DNA from: an uncultured Saprospiraceae bacterium
Lineage (GTDB): Bacteria; Bacteroidota; Bacteroidia; Chitinophagales; Saprospiraceae
NCBI GenBank assembly: GCA_938016265.1
Contig: CALLWB010000057.1
Span: 1 to 53,965 of the forward strand
Direction of reading: 5' to 3'
Length of the DNA: 53,965 nt
This document shows positions 1 through 9,651 of the stretch, piece after piece; position 1 is the first letter of the stretch; each line of letters begins with the position of its first letter. Under the pieces are notes generated by a model that did not search any database, was not told the DNA's origin, and was given only the letters and a program-made list of their open reading frames with translations. The position numbers and the translations under genes were made by a program.

Positions 1-84
1 TCTTCCCATTCCGAACAGAGAAGTTAAGCTCTTTAGCGCTGATGGTACTGCCCGAAAGGGTGGGAGAGTAGGTCGCTGCCAGCA
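1..84 (+). rRNA. rrf: 5S ribosomal RNA, 3' part (5' end outside window)
   Basis: The window opens inside a 5S rRNA. The loop-C stretch CCCATTCCGAACAGAGAAG and the later GATGGTACTGC and GGGAGAGTAGGTCGCTGCC blocks are the standard 5S consensus in the right order and spacing. Only about 84 nt of the roughly 110 nt molecule are present. The exact 3' end is uncertain by a few bases because the 5' partner strand of helix I is not in the window. It implies that an rRNA operon lies to the left, transcribed rightwards. Confidence 0.95.
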
Positions 85-91
85 CCTTATT

Positions 92-127
92 AAGCCTTGT
101 AATCGTAAGATTGCAAGGCTTTTTTTG
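92..127 (+). terminator. Intrinsic terminator of the rRNA operon
   Basis: A hairpin with a 13-bp stem (AAGCCTTG at its base, a T-G wobble inside) closed by a GTAA tetraloop is followed directly by seven T residues. It starts a few bases after the 5S 3' end, so it ends the rRNA operon. Confidence 0.93.
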
Positions 128-507
128 TTTTAGGAATGTAGGGGACTCGCTTTGCGCAGAAATCTGGTGGTAGAGAGCAGAGGAACAGAGCATTCTTGCA
201 TTTTTGAAAGATATGGGCTACATCCACTTTGCACTCTATCTTACTGCTAATTCATGCCCTGCCCGATCTTAAACAACCAATATTAACTTGTGTCTTACTT
301 TTAAAAGATCCTATTAGTATCTACAATTACGAAGAACTTAATAAGAAATCACGGGTTCTGTATTTGGAACTGTAGTATTGGGTGGGTGTATAGTACTGGA
401 TTTACCGCTGCGGCGGTTCTCTATTATACTGTCGTTCAATACGCTTACGAGATTGGAAGAGGAGTATTGGGCTGTTTTACAGGATTTTACGGGATTGGGG
501 AGGCGTC
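128..507. other. Gene-free stretch after the rRNA operon
   Basis: No convincing gene, RNA or repeat is seen. A 75-codon open frame starts at 386 on the plus strand but runs into the 3' end of the minus-strand lipoprotein gene and encodes a low-complexity, non-family-like product, so it is not called. Confidence 0.6.
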
Positions 508-1056
508 TTATTTAAAAGTGGAGTGTATTTGTGATGCAGTTGGTTCAAATAGAAAAACCTTTTGCTTGCTAACAATAGAATACCCTTTGTTTGAATTATA
601 TGTTAATTCTTGATCAGAACTGTAAATAAGACTTTCTGATTTTTTGAGGATATCTATTTGCTCAATTCCATTAGGAGATTTGGTGATTTTTATAGATTGG
701 ACCTTCAATTCTTCTTCTTTTGCAGTATAGTTGATCAGACTTATGTTCGATTGTATGGTTGTATCAACAGTATATTTTCCAGTAAGGGCAGATTGGCTGA
801 TACTGCTGCTTAGGAAAGGAGCGAATTCTATCTCAAAATCAATGGAATCGAGTAGTAGGGTTTGGTTCAGGCTATTTAGGATTACTGTTTTTTCAATTTT
901 CCTGTCTTCTAATTTTTTTATTTCTTCTTTAAAGAAACCCGTTACATCAAAATAGCTGTTTGTAGTATTACCTTTTGTACCCTGATTTTGCTCAGAAGTG
1001 CAATTAAAAGAAAAACAAGATATTAGAATGGAGAATATTAAAATTCGGTACTTCAT
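508..1056 (-). CDS. Hypothetical lipoprotein (182 aa)
   Basis: The N-terminus has a short positive start, a hydrophobic stretch and a lipobox-like SFNC ending in Cys19, so the product is predicted to be a lipoprotein. The mature part is Asn/Ser/Ile-rich with alternating polar and hydrophobic residues, consistent with a beta-rich fold. No family is recognised. The gene starts 11 bp after the stop of gpmI on the same strand and is probably co-transcribed with it. Nothing in the sequence links its function to glycolysis. Confidence 0.75.
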   Translation of the reverse strand: MKYRILIFSILISCFSFNCTSEQNQGTKGNTTNSYFDVTGFFKEEIKKLEDRKIEKTVILNSLNQTLLLDSIDFEIEFAPFLSSSISQSALTGKYTVDTTIQSNISLINYTAKEEELKVQSIKITKSPNGIEQIDILKKSESLIYSSDQELTYNSNKGYSIVSKQKVFLFEPTASQIHSTFK

Positions 1057-1067
1057 ACAAATAGAGA

Positions 1068-2603
1068 TCAGCCTGTAGTTATTAGATTATTCCCTGTCAT
1101 TTCTGCAGGCTTTTCGATTCCAAGTATAGACAAAATAGTTGGTGCAATATCGCCCAATTTACCATCTACTAGCTGTACGTCTTCTAATTTATTTGCCAAG
1201 AGAAAACAAGGAACTAAGTTGGTGGTGTGTGCTGTATTTGGAGAACCGTCGGGGTTGATCATCATGTCAGAATTCCCGTGATCTGCAATAACCAGTATAG
1301 CATAGTCCTGCTGGAGAGCAGTCGCTACCAATTGCTCCAAGCAAGTATCCACCTTTTCAGCCGCCAGTATTGCGGCTTCAAAAATACCCGTGTGGCCAAC
1401 CATATCGGTATTCGCATAATTCAGGCAAATGAAATTCGGTAGATCAGTATCAATTTTTTTTATAATCGAGTCTGTCACTTCCTGAGCACTCATTTCTGGC
1501 TGTAAATCATAAGTAGCAACTTTAGGCGAAGCGACCATGATCCGGTCCTCCCCCTCAAATTTGTCCTCTTGGCCTCCTGAAAAGAAATAAGTAACATGAG
1601 GATACTTTTCTGTTTCCGCTATTCGGACTTGAGTTTTACCAGCTTTTGCGATTACTTCTCCTAGTGTTTCTGTCAAGTTTTCTTTAGTGAACAAGACTTC
1701 GATTCCCTTATATTTTTCATCATAACTTGTCATTGTCAAATAATGTAGATTTAGTTTTTTCATTCCAAATTCTGGGAAATCCTCTTGGGTAAGGACGGTA
1801 GAAATCTGTCGTGGGCGATCTGTTCTAAAATTAAAACAAATTAACAAGTCGTTTTCGGTGATGGTGGCGAGTGGTTGCTGTTGTTGATCTACAGCGATGA
1901 TTGGTTTGATGAATTCGTCAGTTATTTCATTATTGTAGGAAGTTTGAATGGCGGTTTCCAGGTCGGTGGTTGGTGTGCCGATTCCATTTACAAGCGCATC
2001 ATAGGCTAACTTGATTCGTTCCCAGCGCTTATCTCTATCCATGGCATAATATCGACCTGTAATCGAGGCAATTGATGTTTGTTTGTTTTCCAGGAAAAGA
2101 TTCAAATCACGAATAAAATCTATCCCACTTTTAGGATCAACATCCCGACCATCAGTAAATGCGTGGATAAAGGAGCGCGCTGGACCGTGTTCCTCTGCCA
2201 TCTCACACAGAGCTTTGAGGTGATTAATATGAGAATGAACCCCTCCATCAGAAACTAAGCCCATAAAATGAACTGCACGATTTTCCGCCTTTGCTTTTTT
2301 TAGAGCAGCCACTAAACCTGCATGTTGGTGCAATGTTTTGTCCCGGATTGCTTTGTTTATCCGTGCTAACTCCTGATATACCACTCGTCCAGCACCAATA
2401 TTCATATGTCCAACCTCAGAATTGCCCATCTGTCCGTCTGGTAGACCAACTTCCTCTCCAAATGTGATTAATTCAGAATTGGGGTACTTTTTATAAAGAC
2501 TATCTACAAAGGGGGTGTTGGCTTTTTCTAACGCACTAGTCTCTGGGTTTTTCCCATGTCCCCAGCCATCCAGAATTACTAGTAATACATTCTCTTTTCT
2601 CAT
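1068..2603 (-). CDS. gpmI: 2,3-bisphosphoglycerate-independent phosphoglycerate mutase
   Basis: Interconverts 3- and 2-phosphoglycerate in cytoplasmic glycolysis using two Mn ions and a phosphoserine intermediate. The 511-aa length fits the family. Visible hallmarks are VILDGWGHG at the N-terminus (metal Asp12), GQMGNSEVGHMNIGAG with the catalytic Ser62, the DGRDVDPKSG block, and C-terminal ADHGNSD and HTTNLVPC metal-binding motifs. The ATG at 2603 is preferred over an in-frame TTG three codons upstream, because homologues begin with a few charged residues and then the beta strand. A small lipoprotein gene follows 11 bp downstream. With pfkA and gapA near 27-29 kb, the window carries three glycolytic genes. 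Confidence 0.97.
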   Translation of the reverse strand: MRKENVLLVILDGWGHGKNPETSALEKANTPFVDSLYKKYPNSELITFGEEVGLPDGQMGNSEVGHMNIGAGRVVYQELARINKAIRDKTLHQHAGLVAALKKAKAENRAVHFMGLVSDGGVHSHINHLKALCEMAEEHGPARSFIHAFTDGRDVDPKSGIDFIRDLNLFLENKQTSIASITGRYYAMDRDKRWERIKLAYDALVNGIGTPTTDLETAIQTSYNNEITDEFIKPIIAVDQQQQPLATITENDLLICFNFRTDRPRQISTVLTQEDFPEFGMKKLNLHYLTMTSYDEKYKGIEVLFTKENLTETLGEVIAKAGKTQVRIAETEKYPHVTYFFSGGQEDKFEGEDRIMVASPKVATYDLQPEMSAQEVTDSIIKKIDTDLPNFICLNYANTDMVGHTGIFEAAILAAEKVDTCLEQLVATALQQDYAILVIADHGNSDMMINPDGSPNTAHTTNLVPCFLLANKLEDVQLVDGKLGDIAPTILSILGIEKPAEMTGNNLITTG

Positions 2604-2789
2604 AGGAAGCAAAAATAGAGATTATTTATCGAAGTTGTTAAAAATTACCATTTGCATGGAAAATTCTTCTAATGATGGTAACAGATTCTTTGACATATAG
2701 TTCTTGTTTTTTTTGAAATACCCAACCTTATAGGTGTTCTCTGCTGTCTAGTAAAGTAAAGGTGTTATTAAGAATAAAAAACCATCGAA

Positions 2790-3275
2790 ATGAAATTATT
2801 AAAGTTGTGTATTTGTCTGATTTTGGGAATATCGATCATTTCTTACTCATCGTGTTGCAAAGATGCTGGCATATTAGTAGCGCCTTTAGAGGGAAATCGT
2901 CTAATTTTTGGCCATTATTTTGGAGAATGTCTTGGAGAAACTTGTATAGAGACTTTTGCATTAACGGATGACAAACTTTATGAAGATACTGATGACATCT
3001 ATAATGCAACTGATTTTAATTTTATTGAATTGGGAAATGACAAGTTCGAATTGGCAAAAGATCTTGTAGATATCTTCCCTAGTCAATTGCTAAGCGAAAC
3101 GCAAACGACTTTTGGATGTCCTGATTGTGATGACGGTGGTGGTTATTATGTACGATTTACTAAAAATGGGGTGTCCCAAAGTTGGAGAATAAACAAATAT
3201 TCACCTGAAACCCCACAGTATCTGCGTGATTTTGTGCAAGCTATCGCTGACCGAATTACGCTAATTAATGACTAA
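2790..3275 (+). CDS. Hypothetical secreted lipoprotein (161 aa)
   Basis: MKLLK start, hydrophobic segment of about 15 residues, then an SSCC lipobox-like end near residue 22. The mature domain has a GECLGETC pair and a later CPDCDD pair, which suggests disulfides in the periplasm or at the surface. The last 50 residues (YYVRFTKNG, then SWRINKYSPETPQYL) look like a compact lipocalin-like beta domain. No family is recognised. The gene stands alone, with gpmI on the opposite strand to its left. Confidence 0.7.
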   Translation: MKLLKLCICLILGISIISYSSCCKDAGILVAPLEGNRLIFGHYFGECLGETCIETFALTDDKLYEDTDDIYNATDFNFIELGNDKFELAKDLVDIFPSQLLSETQTTFGCPDCDDGGGYYVRFTKNGVSQSWRINKYSPETPQYLRDFVQAIADRITLIND

Positions 3276-3346
3276 ATTAGAAAGTGAATAGCCTTTGGAC
3301 TCGCAACACTAAATATTTTGTGATCTACCTCGATAAGTACTGTTTT

Positions 3347-3625
3347 TCAATCGGAAAGAAAACGACGATATACTGTCCAGCCTAAAGCTCCACCAACGAT
3401 CAATGACAATAACGACATTAGAAGGTAACGAATATTGGGCGCTGGATGATGATTATTACCTGAATTTGTAGTGTAGAAAAGGTCAATCCAAAATGTGGTT
3501 TCATTAGTATGGTAATAACAAGGATCGTTACCTATCAAACAGCCTAATACTACGAGATTAATTAATAAAGCTAAAATTCCCCCGATCAAGATAGATAACC
3601 ACTTTAAAGAATTATTTCTTTTCAT
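3347..3625 (-). CDS. Small two-helix membrane protein (92 aa)
   Basis: Two hydrophobic segments (about residues 9-32 and 67-85) flank a polar, presumably periplasmic loop containing Cys, His and Asn residues; the C-terminus is basic (YRRF). The ATG at 3625 is preferred over one six codons upstream because it gives the MKRNNSLK basic start before the first helix. No family is recognised. Confidence 0.6.
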   Translation of the reverse strand: MKRNNSLKWLSILIGGILALLINLVVLGCLIGNDPCYYHTNETTFWIDLFYTTNSGNNHHPAPNIRYLLMSLLSLIVGGALGWTVYRRFLSD

Positions 3626-3733
3626 TTGATGTACATACGTCATAATTCTGGTAAACTAGTCTTCAATATACCACTTTCACAAGCATATTATATAAACAAG
3701 TAAAGAACCATTTCTTTGTTTGCTTTTGTAATT

Positions 3734-3751
3734 TAATGGAGCGCTCCATTA
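3734..3751. promoter_or_regulatory. Perfect 18-bp palindrome in the GH13 operon upstream region
   Basis: TAATGGAGCGCTCCATTA reads identically on both strands with no spacer. It lies in the intergenic region between the divergent small membrane protein and the GH13 operon, 233 bp upstream of the first amylase ATG. There is no T-run, so it is not an intrinsic terminator; an operator is the simplest reading, but no regulator is assigned. Confidence 0.5.
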
Positions 3752-3824
3752 TTCTTACCTTCTACTATTCCCCACAAATCAATAGACAAAAAAAACATAA
3801 ATATTTACCGATTTCAAAATAGAT

Positions 3825-3841
3825 AGTGTAACTTGTACATT
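3825..3841. promoter_or_regulatory. Putative alpha-glucan operator, site C (AGTGT-N7-ACATT)
   Basis: This site matches the AGTGT-N7-ACACT palindrome found upstream of susC and of the T9SS starch-binding gene, with one arm mismatch. It is embedded in a longer imperfect inverted repeat, 3821-3845, whose outer arms AGATA and TATCT pair. It lies about 140 bp upstream of the first GH13 gene of the maltodextrin operon. Confidence 0.5.
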
Positions 3842-3983
3842 ATCTCGCATTATTATGTGGTGAAACTGCTTTAAACATTAGTTTTCTATTCTACTCGGGG
3901 TCTTCAAATCCGATAATTTCAGTAGGAAATATAAAAAGTTTATATAATTTGTGCAGAAGTAATTGTCCGCAACGTTGTAACCT

Positions 3984-6371
3984 ATGAAACATTTTTTTCT
4001 AATAATCTCCCTTGCCACTTTTATCCTTTCAGGATGTAAAACAGATTCGAAAAACGGGCATGCCGTCTCCACAAATACCTTCGGCTTGGCAACCCCTATC
4101 AATCTAACAGAAGGACAAACGACTATCTTTCTGGAGGATTACTTCAAAGACATTTCAAAAATCGATTCCCTAACTTCAAATGTGCTCCTCCTCAAACGAA
4201 GTGCAGATGGCAAACAATTATCCCTCACGCCCAATAACAAATTACCCTACTTAAGTGAATTGAAAATCTGGGAAAACGGTAATTATCAATCCATTCTCGT
4301 AAAAAAATCCCTAAAAAGAAAAACGAGACTCTCCATCAAATTTGACAGCAAAACACCTAAACTTGTGCAGCTAGTAGGCGACCTCAATAACTGGAATCCT
4401 GCCAATAGCCCAATGACCAAAAACGGCAACGAATGGTACACCGACTTAAAACTCAATCCTGGACAATATCCTTACCAATTCATAGTAGACGGCAAGTGGC
4501 AATTGGATCCTGGAAATCCAAAGAAAATGAGCAATGGTATGGGGGGATTCAACTCCTCGCTTATTGTCAAAAAACCTGCCCTGTCTGATCTACCTTATCT
4601 AAGTACCTTTAAAACCGATAAGAATAAAATCATCATTCACAGCAGTATACCTCCTAAGGAAATATTCGCATTTTGGCAAAACCATCGATTGGTGACGACT
4701 AGTGTAAAAGGAAGCCCCGCACAAATTGCGTTGCACCTCCCGGAAAATTGTGGAATGATCGACCGCTCGGTTGTCCGTGTTTGGGCCTACAACAATTATG
4801 GAAATTCAAACGATTTATTTATCCCCTTAGATAAGGGAAAGGTGGTGAAAGATACAGATTTGCTCGAAAGGAGTGACAAGCGGACTAATATCATGTATTT
4901 TACATTGATTGATCGTTTTTTTAATGGGAATAAGGACAATGACGAACCAGTAAAAGACAACAAACTTACCGACCGCGAAAATTACCAGGGCGGAGATATA
5001 GCAGGGATCACAGCAAAAATAAAAAACGGGTATTTCAAGGAGTTAGGGATGAATACCCTTTGGCTTTCACCAATCACCCAAAACCCAGAGACGGCTTATC
5101 AGGAATGGCCAGAACCCAAGCGCTGGTATTCTGGATATCACGGCTATTGGCCAATTTCCAGTTCAAAAGTTGACCACAGATTTGGTACAGATAAAGAACT
5201 AACGGAGCTTGTCACTATAGCACACGATAATGGAATGAATGTACTCCTTGATTACGTTTGTAACCACGTGCATGAAGAACACCCTATCTACAAAAATCAC
5301 AAAGAATGGGCCACCCAGTTAAAACTGCCAGATGGCTCTTTGAATATTAGAATTTGGGATGAGCAACGTTTGACGACTTGGTTTGATACCTTTCTCCCAA
5401 CGCTTGATTTGTCCAATCCTGAAGTCATCGATGTGCAAACAGACTCCGCGATATATTGGATTAAAAAGTTTGATTTAGATGGATTTCGTCATGATGCTAC
5501 TAAGCATATCCCAGAAGAATTTTGGCGGACGCTTACTAGGAAATTGAAGGAAGAAGTGATGGTGCCTGACAATAAACCGCTTTATCAAATCGGGGAGACG
5601 TTTGGCAGCAGAGAACTGATCGCCAGCTACATTAGCTCCGGGCAATTGGACGCTCAATTCGATTTTGGGTTGTATTTTGATGCGAGAGATGTCTTCGCTA
5701 AAGATGACGAGTCGTTTGACCGATTGGCGAACTCTATGCGAGAATCGTTTGATTATTTCGGACACCATTCTACCATGGGCAATATTACTGGAAACCATGA
5801 CTTAACCCGATTTATGGGACTAGCAAGTGGCGCAGTAAAATTTGACGAAGATCCGAAGGAAGCAGGATACACACGTGATGTTCAAGTGAAAGACCCGATT
5901 GGCTATCAGAAATTAACAAACATGATTGCCTTTTTGATGACTGTTCCTGGAATACCTGTTGTCTATTATGGCGATGAAATTGGAATGGTCGGCGCAGGCG
6001 ATCCAGACAACAGACGCCTTATGAAATTTGACAACCTCGGCCGTCAAGAAGGACGTGTTAAGTTTTTAACTGGAGAGTTGGCTAAACTGAGAAGAAGCCA
6101 CATGAGTCTGATGTATGGTGATCTGCAATTAGTAAATGTAGAAAAGGATATACTTGTTTTCGCTAGGACTTATTTTGGAGAAGTGACGGTTGTGGCGATT
6201 AACAAAAATAAAGAAGGACAGACGTTTAAGATAGGGCGAGGATTCCTTCCATGGCAGGCCCCTATTGACGATTTGAAACCGAAATTTAATTTTGGGAAAC
6301 TAGCGTCTGAGGGGGAACTAGTAAAAATGAATGTGCCTGGTATGTCGTTTGAAATTTGGTCGAATCATTGA
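3984..6371 (+). CDS. GH13 alpha-amylase-family lipoprotein with N-terminal CBM48-like domain
   Basis: Predicted alpha-glucan hydrolase (neopullulanase/cyclomaltodextrinase or SusA type) anchored as a lipoprotein: lipobox ILSGC with Cys18. A glycogen-binding-like domain spans about residues 112-195 (VGDLNNWNP, then YPYQFIVDGKW). The TIM barrel follows from about 300. The four GH13 regions are intact: DYVCNH (423-428), GFRHD with nucleophile Asp504, GETF with acid/base Glu538, and GNHD with Asp606. The 795-aa length is long for the family because of the extra N-terminal beta domains. It is the first gene of a three-gene plus-strand unit with a second GH13 lipoprotein and a sugar permease. Exact substrate specificity cannot be read from sequence. 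Confidence 0.93.
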   Translation: MKHFFLIISLATFILSGCKTDSKNGHAVSTNTFGLATPINLTEGQTTIFLEDYFKDISKIDSLTSNVLLLKRSADGKQLSLTPNNKLPYLSELKIWENGNYQSILVKKSLKRKTRLSIKFDSKTPKLVQLVGDLNNWNPANSPMTKNGNEWYTDLKLNPGQYPYQFIVDGKWQLDPGNPKKMSNGMGGFNSSLIVKKPALSDLPYLSTFKTDKNKIIIHSSIPPKEIFAFWQNHRLVTTSVKGSPAQIALHLPENCGMIDRSVVRVWAYNNYGNSNDLFIPLDKGKVVKDTDLLERSDKRTNIMYFTLIDRFFNGNKDNDEPVKDNKLTDRENYQGGDIAGITAKIKNGYFKELGMNTLWLSPITQNPETAYQEWPEPKRWYSGYHGYWPISSSKVDHRFGTDKELTELVTIAHDNGMNVLLDYVCNHVHEEHPIYKNHKEWATQLKLPDGSLNIRIWDEQRLTTWFDTFLPTLDLSNPEVIDVQTDSAIYWIKKFDLDGFRHDATKHIPEEFWRTLTRKLKEEVMVPDNKPLYQIGETFGSRELIASYISSGQLDAQFDFGLYFDARDVFAKDDESFDRLANSMRESFDYFGHHSTMGNITGNHDLTRFMGLASGAVKFDEDPKEAGYTRDVQVKDPIGYQKLTNMIAFLMTVPGIPVVYYGDEIGMVGAGDPDNRRLMKFDNLGRQEGRVKFLTGELAKLRRSHMSLMYGDLQLVNVEKDILVFARTYFGEVTVVAINKNKEGQTFKIGRGFLPWQAPIDDLKPKFNFGKLASEGELVKMNVPGMSFEIWSNH

Positions 6372-6488
6372 TTTGTCATTGATTAATGGAAAAATTGGTT
6401 GATAGGGATTGGTTTGGGCTAGGAGAGGAGGATTCGCCGTAAGGTTTAAAAAAAACGGAAAATATAAAACTGAAATAACGAACAATAG

Positions 6489-7904
6489 ATGAAATATACT
6501 TCGATAATAGGATTGGGTTTGGTGCTGTGTTTACTGCTGGCTTGTACTGATAAAACAGTGCCCACCACCAATACAAATACCCTCGAGAATACACCGAATA
6601 TGAGTGACTATGGATTGAAAACGCCGGATTGGGTGAAAAATGCAAATATGTATGAAGTCAATCTTCGCCAATACACCAAGGAAGGAACCATAAAAGCATT
6701 TGAAGCTCACTTACCCAGATTGAAAGAAATGGGCGTCGATATCTTGTGGTTTATGCCGATTCACCCAATTGGTGTAAAGAAACGAAAAGGGACCTTAGGA
6801 AGTTACTATTCGATACAGGATTATAAGGGAGTGAATCCTGACCATGGAACTCTGGCAGATTTCAAATCATTAGTCAAAAAGTGTCATCAAATGGGAATGT
6901 ACGTCATGCTGGATTGGGTGGCCAATCACTCTGCCTGGGATAATGCCTGGGTGACTGAACATCCCGATTGGTATACTTATGACAATGATACCATCACCCA
7001 TCCGCTCAACGAAAAAGGAGAGCCAACAGGATGGACAGACGTTGCCGATCTTAACTACAACAACAAAGCCATGCGAGCAGCAATGATCGATGCGCTAAAA
7101 TACTGGGTGAAGGAATGTGATATCGATGGCTACCGATGCGACGTCGCCGGTTTTGTTCCTACCGATTTTTGGAACGATGCCCGCGCAGCACTCAACAAGG
7201 AGAAAACCGTATTTATGCTAGCAGAATGGGAGGATCCAGTCCTTCACGAAAAAGCATTTGAAATGACTTATGGTTGGGAATACCACCATTTGATCAACGA
7301 TATAGCAAAAGGAAAGAAAGGAGTAAAGGAACTGATGGAGTACTATGAGAAAGACAAAGGTCGATTTCCTGAAGGTGCCATCCGCTTATATTTTACTTCC
7401 AATCACGATGAAAACTCCTGGAATGGTTCCACGACAGAACGCATGGGAGACGCTAGAAATGCACTAGCTGTCCTCTCTGCCACCTTCGACGGCATGCCTT
7501 TAGTATACAGTGGACAAGAATCTGATAACGCACAACGACTGGAGTTCTTCGAGAAAGACGAAATAGCATGGGGCGATTTCAAAATGCAGGAATTTTACAA
7601 AAAACTGCTGACTCTAAAACGCTACAACAAAGCCCTTTGGAATGGAAGTCATGGTGGCCGATTGCTGCGTATCGATAATGCAATGACGGAAAGTGCTCCG
7701 ATACTTGGTTTCCTAAGAGAGAAAGAGGGCGATCAGGTCGTCGTATTTGTCAATTTGTCGGAGCATAAAACACGGACATTCTCTCAAAAATCATTTGTTG
7801 GAATGCAAGATATTTTTACCCAGAAGTCTATGGACATAACCGTGAAAACACCAATTGAACTTGGTCCCTGGGAGTATTTAGTGTTATCAAATCAAGTGGA
7901 ATAA
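6489..7904 (+). CDS. GH13 alpha-amylase-family lipoprotein (471 aa)
   Basis: A compact GH13 enzyme with lipobox LLLAC (Cys19) and a barrel that begins almost at once (WVKNANMYEVNLRQYT). Catalytic regions are complete: DWVANH (142-147), GYRCD with nucleophile Asp218, LAEWE with Glu246, and SNHDE with Asp307. A short C-terminal beta domain ends the protein. There is no CBM. It lies 117 bp after the larger GH13 gene and 52 bp before the permease. A role in trimming maltodextrins in the periplasm is inferred from the pairing and the anchor. Confidence 0.93.
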   Translation: MKYTSIIGLGLVLCLLLACTDKTVPTTNTNTLENTPNMSDYGLKTPDWVKNANMYEVNLRQYTKEGTIKAFEAHLPRLKEMGVDILWFMPIHPIGVKKRKGTLGSYYSIQDYKGVNPDHGTLADFKSLVKKCHQMGMYVMLDWVANHSAWDNAWVTEHPDWYTYDNDTITHPLNEKGEPTGWTDVADLNYNNKAMRAAMIDALKYWVKECDIDGYRCDVAGFVPTDFWNDARAALNKEKTVFMLAEWEDPVLHEKAFEMTYGWEYHHLINDIAKGKKGVKELMEYYEKDKGRFPEGAIRLYFTSNHDENSWNGSTTERMGDARNALAVLSATFDGMPLVYSGQESDNAQRLEFFEKDEIAWGDFKMQEFYKKLLTLKRYNKALWNGSHGGRLLRIDNAMTESAPILGFLREKEGDQVVVFVNLSEHKTRTFSQKSFVGMQDIFTQKSMDITVKTPIELGPWEYLVLSNQVE

Positions 7905-7956
7905 TTGGTTGTAAGTTTTTGATTGTATTGAGTTATTAAGTAGTATAAGAAACATT

Positions 7957-9528
7957 ATGGCAGATCAAATTTTGGACAAAGGAAACAATAGTGGAGCAAA
8001 AAAGAAAAAACCACTTTTAAATTTTTGGGATATTTGGAACATGAGTTTCGGATTTCTGGGGATACAAATGGGGTTTGGTCTGCAGATTGGTAACACGAGT
8101 CGGATTTTTGAAACGCTGGGTGCAGACGTCAGTGATTTAGCAATTTATTGGTTGGCAGGGCCGGTCACTGGTCTGATTGTACAACCCATCATTGGTTATT
8201 TTAGTGATCGTACCTGGAGTCCCAGATGGGGAAGACGACGGCCCTATTTTATGATTGGTGCTTTGTTGGCTATGATTGCGATGCTGTTTATGCCCAATTC
8301 CCCAGTGTTGTGGATTTCGATTGGGATGTTGTGGATTATGGATTCCTCTTTTAATATCGCGATGGAACCGTTTCGCGCTTTTGTGGGGGACAATCTGCCG
8401 TCGGAGCAGCGCACAATGGGATTTGCCATGCAGAGCTTTTTTATTGGCCTAGGGGCGGTAATAGCGTCCTTGCTGCCCTACATGTTGGATAACTGGTTTG
8501 GGGTTTCAAATACAGCGGATGCAGGGGTAATTCCTGATACCGTTAAGTATTCATTTTACTTTGGAGCGATTGCCTTTTTTCTTGCAGTTGCCTGGACCGT
8601 TTTTAAATCCTTTGAATATCCTCCGGAAGAACTGCACAACTTCGAAGGATACGGAGACGAAGAGTCCGTCGAAGCAAAACTAACCTCTGATGTCGAATAT
8701 ATAAGTAACGGCAACAAACATATTTTTGGTGGTGGAATTGCCTTGATCATAGGAGCAATTTTTGCTTTTTTGGTGTACAGTAATAGTTGGAGTCGAGATT
8801 TGTATGTGCTTTCTATTGGTGTATTAATGGGAGGTGGCGCATTGAGTATTTTATCTGGTTTGTTGTCGAAGGGGGGCAGTTACAACAACTTCTTTGTTAC
8901 GATGGTGAATGATATTCAATTTATGCCAAAAACAATGAAACAATTGGCGATCGTTCAGTTTTTCTCCTGGTTTGCTTTGTTTGCGATGTGGATTTACACC
9001 AACTCTGCGGTGACTGAATACATGTTTGGTACTACAGATCCGCAGTCAGATGCCTACAATGAAGGGGCAAACTGGGCCTCCTTAAGCTTTGGAGTCTACA
9101 ATGGAGTAGCAGCTCTTGTGGCTTTTCTATTACCCGTTCTAGCAAGAAAAACTTCCAGGAAATTTACCCATATGATCTGCCTGTTTATTGGTGGGGTAGG
9201 GCTTGCATCTATTTATTTTCTTCAAAGTAAAACTGGACTGATGGTCGCTATGGTAGGTGTCGGTTTTGCCTGGTCTAGTATTATCTCCATGCCCTATGCG
9301 ATTTTAGCAGGGGCATTGCCCGCGAAAAAGATGGGCTACTACATGGGCGTTTTCAATTTTTTCATTGTCATCCCGCAAATTGTAGCGGCTTCTATCCTTG
9401 GCTTTATCCTGTCCCAATTTTTTAGCGGATCTTCCATTCATGCATTGCTTGTAGGGGGAGTGGCGATGATTGTAGCAGGTGTACTGACAATGCTTGTAAA
9501 TGACAAAGACGAAGTTGTTAACTTGTAG
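7957..9528 (+). CDS. MFS/GPH-type sugar permease, probable maltose or maltodextrin importer
   Basis: A 523-aa protein with about 12 hydrophobic segments. The loop RTWSPRWGRRRPYF after the second helix and the nearby MEPFRAFVGD block are typical of the SLC45/GPH-like sugar:cation symporters. A hydrophilic loop at about residues 220-260 separates the halves. In flavobacterial maltose operons a permease of this type accompanies GH13 enzymes, and here it is the third gene of such a unit, so inner-membrane uptake of maltose or short maltodextrins is the likely job. The sugar itself is inferred from context. Confidence 0.88.
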   Translation: MADQILDKGNNSGAKKKKPLLNFWDIWNMSFGFLGIQMGFGLQIGNTSRIFETLGADVSDLAIYWLAGPVTGLIVQPIIGYFSDRTWSPRWGRRRPYFMIGALLAMIAMLFMPNSPVLWISIGMLWIMDSSFNIAMEPFRAFVGDNLPSEQRTMGFAMQSFFIGLGAVIASLLPYMLDNWFGVSNTADAGVIPDTVKYSFYFGAIAFFLAVAWTVFKSFEYPPEELHNFEGYGDEESVEAKLTSDVEYISNGNKHIFGGGIALIIGAIFAFLVYSNSWSRDLYVLSIGVLMGGGALSILSGLLSKGGSYNNFFVTMVNDIQFMPKTMKQLAIVQFFSWFALFAMWIYTNSAVTEYMFGTTDPQSDAYNEGANWASLSFGVYNGVAALVAFLLPVLARKTSRKFTHMICLFIGGVGLASIYFLQSKTGLMVAMVGVGFAWSSIISMPYAILAGALPAKKMGYYMGVFNFFIVIPQIVAASILGFILSQFFSGSSIHALLVGGVAMIVAGVLTMLVNDKDEVVNL

Positions 9529-9616
9529 ATTGGCTAATGGGTAATTGGTCATCTGTGGACTATTTTACCAATAGGAAACGTCCCTCCAGGACTTTAACTT
9601 TCTGCTCTTTTTTACT

Positions 9617-9651
9617 AAAAAAAGCCCCTCTGCAATAAATTACAGAAGGGC
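9617..9651 (-). terminator. Strong minus-strand intrinsic terminator
   Basis: On the minus strand GCCCTTCTGTAA and TTGCAGAGGGGC form a 12-bp stem with a 4-nt loop, followed by seven T residues. It lacks a T-run in the plus direction, so it does not serve the permease. The nearest minus-strand gene (MBL hydrolase) ends 330 bp before it. Confidence 0.85.

Noticed and set aside
386-613. 75-codon plus-strand frame after the rRNA terminator
   Set aside because: Low-complexity product, no start context, overlaps the 3' end of the minus-strand lipoprotein gene.
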